A stretch of DNA of 38,491 nt from Melioribacteraceae bacterium (GCA_026983795.1 JALSTI010000237.1:1-38491), one strand, 5' to 3'; numbered from the stretch's first letter, positions 1 through 7,751 are shown. Notes: a model not told the origin generated them from the letters alone. Made by a program: numbers and translations.

Positions 1-65
1 GATCATTTTACCTCTTTATTCAAAATTAAACAAATAAATAACATATACAATTTGTTCGGATTTTC

Positions 66-1229
66 TTACTTCAATTTTAAATATCCCCCAACATCATCTA
101 CAATTATTTTTTCTTTTGCGGGAAAAAAATCAAATAATTTTTTCTGCTTGGCATTTAATTTCCCAAAATACTTAGTTTCAAGCAATTTACCATCAAAATA
201 AAAGTCGATTTCAATGCCATTTTGATAAACATAGCACGGATTATATTTTTTAATTTTTAAAAAAACCAAATTTTCAAACAAAGACCCTTTATCGTGAAAA
301 CCAGACACATAAGATTTCAAGCCCGTATCAATTGAAAAAATTTTTTTCGGCGCTTTTAATCTTTCATTTAGTTTTCCACAACGTTCAATAGCGAAAATTA
401 AATATGTGCGTAAAAAATAATCAAAATAACGCCTGACGGTATCTACGGAAATATCCAACACTTTAGAAACCTTACTTATCGATAGTTGCTTGCCTGTTCT
501 TTCCATTAATAGTCTGAAAAAATCTTTTAATAAAGTCATATCCCTAACCCCGTAATATCCTGCTATATCTTTGTAAAGAATACTATCAATCAGGTTATCG
601 AGATAACTCACATCGTTGGTAAGAACATACTCCGGCATTCCTCCGGTTTGCATAAAATCTTCAAAATAAGATTCGGTTAAATAACTTTCGGATCTTTTGA
701 TTTTGATTTTTTTAAATGCAAGATATTCGTTAAAATCCAATGGGAATACTTCCAAAATCCTTGCACGACCGGTTAAGTAAGCATTTTTTTCTTGTAACAA
801 AGATGCCGAAGATGAGGTAACAAATAATTTCACATTTTCGGAATCATATAAATTTTTCAATTCCAAGCTGATATTTTTCCTGTAAGTTATTTCATCGAAA
901 AAAAGATAAATTTTTTCGCTCAAAGAAATTTTGTGTAGTTTCCGGTATTCATTCAGAAGCTCGGCTATCGAATATTTTTCCAATGCTATTGAATCTAACG
1001 ACGCATAAAATATTTTTTCCTTTTCCACTTCGTTAAGAAGTGCTTTAATAAACATTTTTAATAACGATGTTTTACCTGCACGCCGTAACCCCGTTAAGAT
1101 GATGATATCTTTGTTGGATAAATTTTTGGAGAAAAAATTCACATACACCGGACGTTTAATAAAGCTTCCCGGGAACTCATCATCCCACCAAGGATTAAAT
1201 CGTAACAACTCATTTTTTAACAAACCCAT
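66..1229 (-). CDS. AAA-type ATPase, DUF4143 family
   Basis: A 387-residue ATPase of the AAA_14/DUF4143 class. The Walker A motif GLRRAGKTS lies at about residues 47-55 and the Walker B motif IYLFFDEI at 107-114. A helix-turn-helix-like stretch follows at about 260-295. The C-terminus carries an EIDF...ExK pattern like the PD-(D/E)XK fold that ends many DUF4143 proteins. Biological roles in this family are poorly known. An ATG 51 bases further upstream is in frame, but I chose 1229 because AGGGA sits at normal spacing before it. The longer version would also place coding sequence over repeated ATCGTATA half sites at 1243-1325, which look regulatory. It lies downstream of yjbQ on the same strand and probably has its own promoter. 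The family call is firm; the function is unknown. Confidence 0.85.
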   Translation of the reverse strand: MGLLKNELLRFNPWWDDEFPGSFIKRPVYVNFFSKNLSNKDIIILTGLRRAGKTSLLKMFIKALLNEVEKEKIFYASLDSIALEKYSIAELLNEYRKLHKISLSEKIYLFFDEITYRKNISLELKNLYDSENVKLFVTSSSASLLQEKNAYLTGRARILEVFPLDFNEYLAFKKIKIKRSESYLTESYFEDFMQTGGMPEYVLTNDVSYLDNLIDSILYKDIAGYYGVRDMTLLKDFFRLLMERTGKQLSISKVSKVLDISVDTVRRYFDYFLRTYLIFAIERCGKLNERLKAPKKIFSIDTGLKSYVSGFHDKGSLFENLVFLKIKKYNPCYVYQNGIEIDFYFDGKLLETKYFGKLNAKQKKLFDFFPAKEKIIVDDVGGYLKLK

Positions 1230-1242
1230 AAGAATTTCCCTT

Positions 1243-1325
1243 ATCGTATAAATTTGCATTAAAATATAGGATACTATCATACATTTTTCAAGTTTTTTAT
1301 ACGATAGTGTGCTTTTTATCGTATA
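1243..1325 (-). promoter_or_regulatory. Operator-like cluster of TATACGAT half sites
   Basis: TATACGAT at 1298-1305 and its exact reverse complement ATCGTATA at 1318-1325 form an inverted repeat with a 12-base spacer. A third exact half site, ATCGTATA, lies at 1243-1250, just ahead of the chosen ATPase start at 1229. A looser match (ACTATCATAC) lies near 1272-1281. The placement between the end of yjbQ and the ATPase start suggests a protein-binding or autoregulatory site. The sites are seen in the sequence; the role is inferred. Confidence 0.45.
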
Positions 1326-1335
1326 GTGCCGGAAT

Positions 1336-1755
1336 CTATTCCCCCATTACGGTTACAACAAGCCTTCTCGCTCCGCCGTGGTTTCTATGCTCACAAAGAT
1401 AAATTCCTTGCCAGGTTCCGAGATTTAGTCTGCCGTTTGTAATGGGAATAGTTAAAGAATATCCCAGCATGGAAGATTTAATATGTGCCGACATATCATC
1501 CGGTCCTTCGAGCGTATGTTCGAAGTAAGGCAGATCGTCCGGAACAAGTTTGTTGAAGTAATGCTGCATATCCGTTTTAACTTCGGGAGAAACATTTTCG
1601 TTAATTGTAAGCGAAGCCGAAGTATGTTTGATAAAAATATTCGCAATGCCTATTTTGATTTTGTCTAGTTCCGGAACAGCATTTTCAATTTCGCGGGTAA
1701 TTATATGGAACCCGCGGGGACGGGGTTTTAAGGTTATTTCGCTTTGGTAATACAT
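1336..1755 (-). CDS. yjbQ: YjbQ family (UPF0047) protein
   Basis: This 139-residue protein is full length for the YjbQ/UPF0047 family. Family signatures are HTSASLTINEN at residues 44-54, the DDMSAHIKSSMLGYSLTIPI block at about 86-105, and the C-terminal GTWQGIYLCEHRNHGG at 113-128. The conserved histidines and acidic residues probably form a small metal or phosphate site. Some members have weak thiamine-phosphate synthase activity and are named secondary thiamine-phosphate synthase, but the physiological role is unclear. It is a single-domain cytosolic protein with no signal peptide. It starts at an ATG 178 bases downstream of the ogt stop, and nothing recognisable lies in that gap. Confidence 0.9.
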   Translation of the reverse strand: MYYQSEITLKPRPRGFHIITREIENAVPELDKIKIGIANIFIKHTSASLTINENVSPEVKTDMQHYFNKLVPDDLPYFEHTLEGPDDMSAHIKSSMLGYSLTIPITNGRLNLGTWQGIYLCEHRNHGGARRLVVTVMGE

Positions 1756-1933
1756 AATAGATTCATGCGACTAATTAAAAAAATAAGGAATTAACTATGG
1801 TCGTTGATACTCATGTATCTCACTTTGTTTGATGTCATTTAATTGTAATTACAAAGTTAACTTTTTCTTTTACCAATTGAATTAATATAATTATTCGGTT
1901 TTATCCCAATTGTAGTAATTTCTTTTTCAAATT

Positions 1934-2431
1934 CTAAAACATCTCCATCTGTATTTCTTTCCCGGAATATTCTGCTTCGTGTTTCAGCAGCCACTCTTTG
2001 CGCCACAGTCCGCCCGCATAACCGGTTAGACTACCATCGCTGCCAATTACTCTATGGCACGGAACAATGATCGAGATTTGGTTTTTCCCGTTTGCGGCAC
2101 CGGCCGCCCGGATTGATTTTACATTTCCCAATGCTTTTGCAAGATCGTTATACGAAACTGTTTTACCGTAAGGGATTTTAATTAGCTCAGTCCAAACTTT
2201 TTGCTGAAACTCTGTCCCTTCTTGATAGACCGGAACGTCAAACTTTTTCCGTTTACCGGCGAAGTATTCGCCAAGTTCGTTTTTGCATTGAGTCAATACA
2301 GAATTAATATTTTCCTCTTCCATTTCCGTATCATCAAAAACAAAGAGGATGGAATTAACGGCATTATCATCGGCAGTTATTTTTATTTGTCCTAGTGGAG
2401 TTCTGAGGTATGCTATATATTTAGTCGGCAT
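1934..2431 (-). CDS. ogt: Methylated-DNA--protein-cysteine methyltransferase
   Basis: This suicide repair enzyme moves the alkyl group from O6-alkylguanine in DNA to its own cysteine. The 165-residue length is normal for Ogt proteins without an Ada domain. The active-site motif IIVPCHRVIG is at residues 121-130 with the acceptor cysteine at 125. The preceding helix-turn-helix contains GKTVSYNDLAKALG at about 89-102, followed by the arginine-finger region SIRAAGAANGKN. The ATG at 2431 is preceded by GGAGG at good spacing. It is near lexA on the same strand, separated by the RAYT gene, so a DNA-damage theme is possible, but there is no evidence that the two are co-transcribed. Confidence 0.95.
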   Translation of the reverse strand: MPTKYIAYLRTPLGQIKITADDNAVNSILFVFDDTEMEEENINSVLTQCKNELGEYFAGKRKKFDVPVYQEGTEFQQKVWTELIKIPYGKTVSYNDLAKALGNVKSIRAAGAANGKNQISIIVPCHRVIGSDGSLTGYAGGLWRKEWLLKHEAEYSGKEIQMEMF

Positions 2432-2515
2432 AATTTTCCCTCCTTGTTTGAGACAAAAATATATAATCCATTAACAATTTTATAGAGATTATTATACAAT
2501 TTTTTAATTTTATTT

Positions 2516-3070
2516 TTACAAATTAAATTTATCAATATTCCAATTTTCCAGGTTGTTCCGTATATAATCCCGGATCCGGTTTAATGATTTTTCATTTCGA
2601 ATTATATGATCATAAAACCGTGATTGCCATCCGAAATTATAATTATTTTCATTGGCAAATTTTGTTACCGCCGATTTGAATGAACGTATAATTGTTGACA
2701 ATGAACCGGATTTCGGTGAAATGATCGACATTTTATTTGATTTTGATATATTCGGCATATCCGTAGAGACGTTGCATGCAACGTCTCTACGGATATTACC
2801 ATTATCAATCACAACAATACCATGAATATGATTGGGCATCACGCAAAATTCATCCAATACAACAAACGGAAAATGTTCAGGTATTTCACGCCAATATTTA
2901 TCGGCAATTCCTCCGATTTCTGTAAATTGCATTTTTTTATTAACAATTTTACCAAAATAATGTTCGCGATTTTTTGTAACAATTGTTACAAAATATTTGC
3001 CGTTCCGTCCGTAATTCCAATTTTGCAAACGCGTTGTTTCTACGCGGTATTTGTTTTTAAATAACGACAT
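2516..3070 (-). CDS. REP-associated tyrosine transposase (RAYT, Y1_Tnp)
   Basis: A single-domain HUH endonuclease of the IS200/IS605-like Y1 family, 184 residues. The HUH motif is HIH at residues 81-83 within MPNHIHGIVV. The likely catalytic tyrosine is Tyr153 in SRFYDHIIRNE. The N-terminus (SLFKNKYRVETTRLQNW) is typical of RAYTs. There are no flanking insertion-sequence ends, as expected for RAYTs, which are thought to process REP hairpins rather than move themselves. Residues 92-105 are encoded by a perfect 40-bp palindrome and sit in the variable linker between the HUH half and the tyrosine half. The ATG lies in the first copy of a 23-bp direct repeat; no strong ribosome-binding site precedes it. 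The lexA stop is 31 bases upstream on the same strand. Confidence 0.92.
   Translation of the reverse strand: MSLFKNKYRVETTRLQNWNYGRNGKYFVTIVTKNREHYFGKIVNKKMQFTEIGGIADKYWREIPEHFPFVVLDEFCVMPNHIHGIVVIDNGNIRRDVACNVSTDMPNISKSNKMSIISPKSGSLSTIIRSFKSAVTKFANENNYNFGWQSRFYDHIIRNEKSLNRIRDYIRNNLENWNIDKFNL
2757..2796. repeat. REP-like perfect palindrome inside the RAYT gene
   Basis: Forty bases form a perfect inverted repeat centred between 2776 and 2777. The core runs GTAGAGACGTTG then CATG then its complement, and it is bounded by GTAG on one side and CTAC on the other. GTAG next to a hairpin is the mark recognised by well-studied RAYTs. As RNA it would fold into a long stem. It is translated in frame as residues 92-105 of the RAYT. 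A near-identical palindrome lies at 3119-3146. Confidence 0.9.
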
Positions 3071-3114
3071 TTGTTTTATCCGTTTTGCAATGACATTTGT
3101 TTTATCCGTTTTGC
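3066..3114. repeat. 23-bp direct repeat, two copies
   Basis: The 23-base sequence starting GACATTTGTTTTATCC occurs at 3066-3088 and again at 3092-3114, a period of 26 bases. The first copy contains the RAYT start codon (3068-3070). The second contains the lexA stop codon (3102-3104). A second ATG complement in the second copy is out of the RAYT frame. This could be a local duplication formed when the RAYT/REP module landed beside lexA. Confidence 0.85.
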
Positions 3115-3758
3115 CGTGGTAGAGACGTTGCGTGCAACGTCTCTACATTTGTATTCATGTTCCTATAAACGCCAACAACCACGCCGACCAATTTAAAATT
3201 CTCGTAATCTTTTTTAATAATTATCGGTTCGTATTCGGGATTTTCCGAATGTAATTCAATTGCTTTTGATCTTTTGAAAAATCTTTTTACGACTGCCGCA
3301 TCATCTAAAATTGCAACCACTATTTTACCATTTGCCGGTTCTAAATTCGGGTCAACAATTACCACATCACCGCTGAAAATATAGGCATCTTTTAAACTAT
3401 CGCCTTTTACTTTTAGAAGAAACGAATCCCGCGGCATACGTGCAATTGTGGGCAATTCGATCGTCTCAATTGCATCGGGATAGATGGTAAGCGGATTGCC
3501 GGCGGCTACTTCGCCCAAAACGGGTCGGGGAATAAAAAATTTATCTCCCGTAAGCAATTCAATTCCCCGCGAAATCTTTGGATTACGTTTGATATATCCT
3601 TTTTTCTCAATTGCCTGCAAATGCTGCTGTACGGTTGAGCGGTTGCGGTAACCGAAATGTTCAGCAATTTCGGCAAGCGTAGGAACTTTTGCTTCGGCTT
3701 TTTTATCGATTATAAAATCGAGTATTTTCTGCTGGGTTTGTGTTAATTGTGTTTTCAT
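3102..3758 (-). CDS. lexA: LexA SOS repressor with REP-derived C-terminal tail
   Basis: LexA represses DNA-damage genes and inactivates itself by RecA-stimulated self-cleavage. The winged helix is at residues 1-68 (TLAEIAEHFGYRNRSTVQQH). The cleavage site is Ala86-Gly87 in GEVAAGNP. The catalytic serine is Ser121 in KGDSL (most LexAs have KGDSM) and the lysine is Lys158 in AAVVKRF. The normal fold appears to end near residue 200 (VGVVVGVYRN). The last 15 or so residues are unusual: 205-214 (VETLHATSLP) are translated from a REP-like palindrome, and the stop lies in a 23-bp repeat. The tail follows the catalytic domain and need not abolish function. No canonical LexA box was recognised upstream; an 18-bp palindrome lies about 200 bases before the start. 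Confidence 0.93.
   Translation of the reverse strand: MKTQLTQTQQKILDFIIDKKAEAKVPTLAEIAEHFGYRNRSTVQQHLQAIEKKGYIKRNPKISRGIELLTGDKFFIPRPVLGEVAAGNPLTIYPDAIETIELPTIARMPRDSFLLKVKGDSLKDAYIFSGDVVIVDPNLEPANGKIVVAILDDAAVVKRFFKRSKAIELHSENPEYEPIIIKKDYENFKLVGVVVGVYRNMNTNVETLHATSLPRQNG
3119..3146. repeat. REP-like palindrome at the 3' end of lexA
   Basis: A 28-base inverted repeat, GTAG at one end and CTAC at the other, with a single mismatch at the centre (3132/3133). It matches the core of the element at 2757-2796 except at that central position. It lies wholly within lexA and encodes residues 205-214, ending five bases before the 23-bp direct repeat. The RNA hairpin would sit just before the lexA stop. 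Confidence 0.9.
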
Positions 3759-3957
3759 AGATTACGCTTTTATTTTTTGACTATTTTGTTTCATATTTTA
3801 ATGGGATGCAAATCATTTAAGGTCAGTTATGATTTTACTGTTTTTTCATCATAAATAATCAGTGCAAATCAGCGTACCAAAAACAAAGCGACACTTTATT
3901 TTCCTTACACCTCCGGCACGTGAGTTACATAGTGGAAATAAAAATGGAATTATAAAT

Positions 3958-3975
3958 ACCATACATTTGTATGGT
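3958..3975. promoter_or_regulatory. 18-bp palindrome, possible operator
   Basis: ACCATACA and TGTATGGT form perfect 8-base arms around a TT centre. It lies about 70 bases past the stop of the hybrid kinase gene and 200 bases before the lexA start, both on the minus strand. No U-rich tail follows in the kinase direction, so an operator is a better guess than a terminator. A LexA-binding role is possible but unproven. Confidence 0.35.
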
Positions 3976-4043
3976 AAAATTAAAAAACATAATTATTCTT
4001 ATCAAGGGAAAAATTAAATGCGGAAATAAAAAGTAAGATGAAA

Positions 4044-6827
4044 TTATAAGATTTTCTTTAGGGATTGTAAAACATCATCTCGTAAAAAAGGTTTTGGCAG
4101 GTAATCGTTAAAGCCAAGACTCAAATATTTTGCGTGCTCGGTCGGAAGATCATAAGCGGTAACAGCAATTACAGGAGTATTTTTAAATTCTTCAAATTTT
4201 CTAACAATTTTAAGCGCGTTCATTCCATTAAATTTTCCTTCAAGATTTATATCCATTACAATAAAATCGAACTTGGATTTTTCTAAAAGCGGAAGGGCTT
4301 CTTCCAAACTTGAAACAACATCAAGATGTTTAAGGTCTTTAAATTGAGTTTTGAACAACAATTGCGAGTCTAACTGATCCTCAAAATATAAACATGACAA
4401 ATTACTTAGGTCAATCTTGCCATTGTTATTCTTAGCCGCACTTTCATACTCTATTGTTTTTGTATCCTGAATATGATTATTCACGGTTTCCGGTTTAGTA
4501 TTTGTAATGTTTTTAACCGGCGATCCGGTTAAGCCGGTTTTTGTTTGCTCATTTAATAAACCCGTTTGCAAATTCTTAGGTAAAACAAACGCAAATTCAA
4601 AGGGTAAATTGTTTGTTGAAATAATTTCCGTTTTTATTTCCAGAATACTTGAGAGCTTGCGGGAAAGTTTAATAACAATTTCCGGTATTCCGATATTATT
4701 ACTGTCTGTCAATTCTTTTGTTGCAAATGCCAAATTCAATTTTTCCAGAAAGCCTTGTGAAATATTATCTTCGTTATCCCGCAATCCGATAAACACTTTG
4801 TTTTCTTGTTCGTACGACCGTAAATACAATTTGCCGGAAGGCGTAGAATGAATTGCAAATTTCAGAATATGGAAAAGAAATGCAGATAATTTGGAGTAAT
4901 CCGATTTTAATTCTCCTCCCGCTTTTTCGGAAATTAAATCTACTCCATTCTTGTTTAGTTGGTAATTCAAATTATCTTTAACTTTAGATAATATTTCGTG
5001 CAAGGTTAACTGCGAAATATTAAGCCCGTTTTCACCAAGTTCCAATTGAGCATATTGAGCGGCTGCATCCATAATTTGCAACAAAATTTTTTGATTTTGA
5101 AATATTATTTCGGCAGACTCTTTTTGTTCGTCGGAAGGATTTTCAATGCTTTCGTAAATTTCATGTACAAAACCCAAAATTACGTTTATCGGCGTTCTTA
5201 ATTCGTGAAATAACTCAATTAAAAAATCAATTTGAAGGGATTTATTGTTCTTTTTTACAGGTTCTTCAATTTGTGCGGATGTTTTTGATGTTTTAATTTC
5301 GTTAAATAAAAAGAGAAACTCATCCTCTTTTTCCAAAAACTTGCCCGTTATTTCGAAAGGTTTTTGATTATTACCGGAACTCTTTAATTTCGCTTTTAAT
5401 TTAATATTTCCATCGTGTTCAACATCATCAAAAAATTTACCGACGCTTAATTTATCTTCATCGGCAAACAAACTTATAAAAGGACGATTGTCCAATTCCA
5501 CATCGGAATATTTTAAAAATCCATTTAATATTTCATTTACGAAAATTATGAAACCGTTACGGTCGGTAACTGCAACAGGTGCAGGTAATAAATTAAATTG
5601 ACTGTATTTGTTTTGCAGCGGTTTATATTTTTTTTCTTCGGGATAAATCCGGAAAAGTATAACTTTCTGATCTTCATAATCAACCGGTAAACTTTTAATC
5701 AGTACCGGCAAAAGAGAACCGTCTTTTTTAATATTTTGAATGGGACCGATATTTTTAAGTGCTTTTTCTTCGTAATTTACACTTAACAACATCTGAATAT
5801 CCTGAACCGGTATCAAATCCAACACGCTTTTTGTTTTAGCTTCTTCGGATGTGTAACCGTATAATTTGCAAAACTTTTCATTTACATTTATAATTTGAAA
5901 ATTATCCGAATTAAAAAGCAAAGATGGAATATCAGAATTATCAATAGCAGTATGTTGCATTATCTGTAAATTCTCCGAAAATGAATTTGTACTTAATTCT
6001 ACGCCTAATGTTTTGTGAAATGATTGTAAAGTTTCTTGAGAATTATAATCAACCGAGATTATACTTATCACTTTATTTTCACTATTTAAAATAGGATACT
6101 TTATAAGCCAATTTATTTGATCTACATCACGTTTTTGAAAATTATTTTTTTGAATTAAAACACTGTTACCGCTAACGAATATAAAATTGTCTATAAGCTC
6201 AAAATATTTTTGTTTTCCCACCGAAATTATTTGTTGCTCGTCCAAACCTATCAGTTCATCTACGGCAACGGCAGTAATTTTCGAAAAATAATTGTTCACA
6301 TATTCGTATTTACCTTCACCATTTTTAATCCATATTTTCCCCTCAAAATTATTTGCGGACTCAAACTTTTCAAAATCCCGTTGAGTAACGGATTTATAAT
6401 TTTCGTTAAAGTTTTTAATAATTTTTTTTATAGAATGATTGAAAGGTAAACAATCAATATTACAATTGACCGGATAAACAATTTCTAAATTTTGAGTTTG
6501 TAAATCTTGTATAAAATTTAAGCCGAATAATTTTTTATCTTCCCAGAAAAACTTAGTCAAAATGATTTCGTCAAAAAGAGGAAAATCATTACTTGATAAT
6601 GCATCCGGAGTAATTTGCGAAATGGGACTTTCAACTTCGTTAAAGCTTTTAAAATATACATCCAATTGTTTCCTAACAGTTTTTTCAAAAAAACCGCTAT
6701 GCTCTTTTGAAAAATTAACTGCGGAAACATTGCTATATAAAATAGATGAAGTCTCATCCGCCACTATAAACGGAGAACGGATTATTTCGTCAAAAAAATT
6801 AATGATATGTTTACTGAATCTATGCAC
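4044..6827 (-). CDS. PAS hybrid histidine kinase-like protein with receiver
   Basis: A 927-residue soluble signalling protein without clear membrane helices. There are about three PAS-like regions (roughly 155-270, 300-395 and 410-515). A HisKA dimerisation helix follows with His541 in FHELRTPINV. The C-terminal receiver is at about 805-927, with Asp859 in VMDINL as phosphate acceptor and Lys912 in LPKPF. The ATP-binding domain between them appears degenerate: both N-box asparagines are absent (HILKFAIHSTP), the G1 position reads DNEDN rather than DxGxG, and the G2 loop reads NNIGIP. It may not bind ATP and may instead act as a scaffold or be phosphorylated by another kinase. The start is a GTG with a weak ribosome-binding site. 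No partner regulator gene is adjacent, so its input and target are unknown. Confidence 0.85.
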   Translation of the reverse strand: MHRFSKHIINFFDEIIRSPFIVADETSSILYSNVSAVNFSKEHSGFFEKTVRKQLDVYFKSFNEVESPISQITPDALSSNDFPLFDEIILTKFFWEDKKLFGLNFIQDLQTQNLEIVYPVNCNIDCLPFNHSIKKIIKNFNENYKSVTQRDFEKFESANNFEGKIWIKNGEGKYEYVNNYFSKITAVAVDELIGLDEQQIISVGKQKYFELIDNFIFVSGNSVLIQKNNFQKRDVDQINWLIKYPILNSENKVISIISVDYNSQETLQSFHKTLGVELSTNSFSENLQIMQHTAIDNSDIPSLLFNSDNFQIINVNEKFCKLYGYTSEEAKTKSVLDLIPVQDIQMLLSVNYEEKALKNIGPIQNIKKDGSLLPVLIKSLPVDYEDQKVILFRIYPEEKKYKPLQNKYSQFNLLPAPVAVTDRNGFIIFVNEILNGFLKYSDVELDNRPFISLFADEDKLSVGKFFDDVEHDGNIKLKAKLKSSGNNQKPFEITGKFLEKEDEFLFLFNEIKTSKTSAQIEEPVKKNNKSLQIDFLIELFHELRTPINVILGFVHEIYESIENPSDEQKESAEIIFQNQKILLQIMDAAAQYAQLELGENGLNISQLTLHEILSKVKDNLNYQLNKNGVDLISEKAGGELKSDYSKLSAFLFHILKFAIHSTPSGKLYLRSYEQENKVFIGLRDNEDNISQGFLEKLNLAFATKELTDSNNIGIPEIVIKLSRKLSSILEIKTEIISTNNLPFEFAFVLPKNLQTGLLNEQTKTGLTGSPVKNITNTKPETVNNHIQDTKTIEYESAAKNNNGKIDLSNLSCLYFEDQLDSQLLFKTQFKDLKHLDVVSSLEEALPLLEKSKFDFIVMDINLEGKFNGMNALKIVRKFEEFKNTPVIAVTAYDLPTEHAKYLSLGFNDYLPKPFLRDDVLQSLKKIL

Positions 6828-6972
6828 TTTATAAAGTTTTAGTGTCGTTACTTATTTTGATATACCAAAATATTAAGAATTATTTAATGTATAACTTTAA
6901 GCTTATTTGATAACTTATTATATATAAAGAAGTTACATTGTGTTGCATTATTTATCTTCATTACAACAGAAA

Positions 6973-6994
6973 ACTGCTCTAATTAAAGAGCAGT
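6973..6994 (-). terminator. Hairpin downstream of the hydroxylase gene
   Basis: ACTGCTCT at 6973-6980 and AGAGCAGT at 6987-6994 pair around AATTAA. It lies about 60 bases past the stop of the fatty acid hydroxylase gene. The tail in that direction (TTTCTGTTGT) is only moderately T-rich, so this is a weak intrinsic terminator candidate. Confidence 0.45.
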
Positions 6995-7054
6995 CTGTAT
7001 AATTTATTTTTTATTGTAAAATTACAAAAATCAGAATAGAGAAATAAAATTAAA

Positions 7055-7690
7055 TTATTTCTTTTTGTTTTGTTTATGAGGGAAAGTTGTGCCGAACACA
7101 TGATCCCATACGGGTTGACTAACGCCAAAACCGTTTTGCGGATCTTTAAAATGATGCAACATGTGATGATTTTTAATTGCAAGCATTAACTTGCTTCTCA
7201 TATTAAAATGATGAATTGCATAATGAGTAATATCGTAAATAAGATATCCGGTAATGAAACCCGCAAAGAACGGAGCCGTTATAATATTGCCTAAAGTATA
7301 GTAAAACAAAACATAAAAAATTATTGCCAACGGAATACTTGCCGAAGGCGGCATTACCAAACGTTTTGAATCGCTTGGATAATCATGATGAACGCCGTGA
7401 AATGTCCAAATTATCTTTTTCCCAACTTCACTTTTCGGATGAAAATGAAAAAGAAAACGGTGAAGGAAATATTCGGCAAACGTCCAAAAAAACAATCCAA
7501 GCACAAAATACAATATTGTATTTTCAATACTTTCGCCGAATATATAAAGAGATCTATAAAGAAAGTAAAGCACTACGGGAACGTAAAAATAAAGCGGAAC
7601 TGTCCAGTGAACTTTGGATAAAGCTTCCATAAAATCACTTTTGAACATTCTTACGGTTTCATCTTTATTTGAAACGAAGTTCTTTACCAT
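7055..7690 (-). CDS. Fatty acid hydroxylase / sterol desaturase family membrane protein
   Basis: A 211-residue membrane di-iron oxygenase of the FA_hydroxylase family. The histidine clusters that bind the irons are visible: HRFLFHFH at 77-84, HGVHH at 98-102, HYAIHH at 156-161 and HHMLHH at 175-180. Hydrophobic segments lie at about 30-52, 58-78 and 118-150, with the histidines on the cytoplasmic face. The length and spacing resemble the catalytic part of fatty acid 2-hydroxylases (Scs7/FAH type), without the cytochrome b5 domain. A role in 2-hydroxylating lipid acyl chains is plausible, but the substrate cannot be read from the sequence. The ATG at 7690 has a strong AAGGAAGGGG upstream. It appears monocistronic. 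Confidence 0.87.
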   Translation of the reverse strand: MVKNFVSNKDETVRMFKSDFMEALSKVHWTVPLYFYVPVVLYFLYRSLYIFGESIENTILYFVLGLFFWTFAEYFLHRFLFHFHPKSEVGKKIIWTFHGVHHDYPSDSKRLVMPPSASIPLAIIFYVLFYYTLGNIITAPFFAGFITGYLIYDITHYAIHHFNMRSKLMLAIKNHHMLHHFKDPQNGFGVSQPVWDHVFGTTFPHKQNKKK

Positions 7691-7751
7691 TGTATATCCC
7701 CTTCCTTTGTTTTTTGTGATTTATAATTTATAAAAAATATTTAACACAATA

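Noticed and set aside
1230-1280. Longer N-terminus for the DUF4143 ATPase
   Set aside because: It would run through a repeated half site, and the ATG at 1229 has the better ribosome-binding site.
4507-4851. A 114-codon plus-strand frame inside the hybrid kinase gene
   Set aside because: It is antisense to the ATPase-domain region and shows no motif.
7324-7632. A 102-codon plus-strand frame over the hydroxylase gene
   Set aside because: The minus-strand product has all histidine clusters of its family; the plus frame encodes a low-complexity charged sequence.
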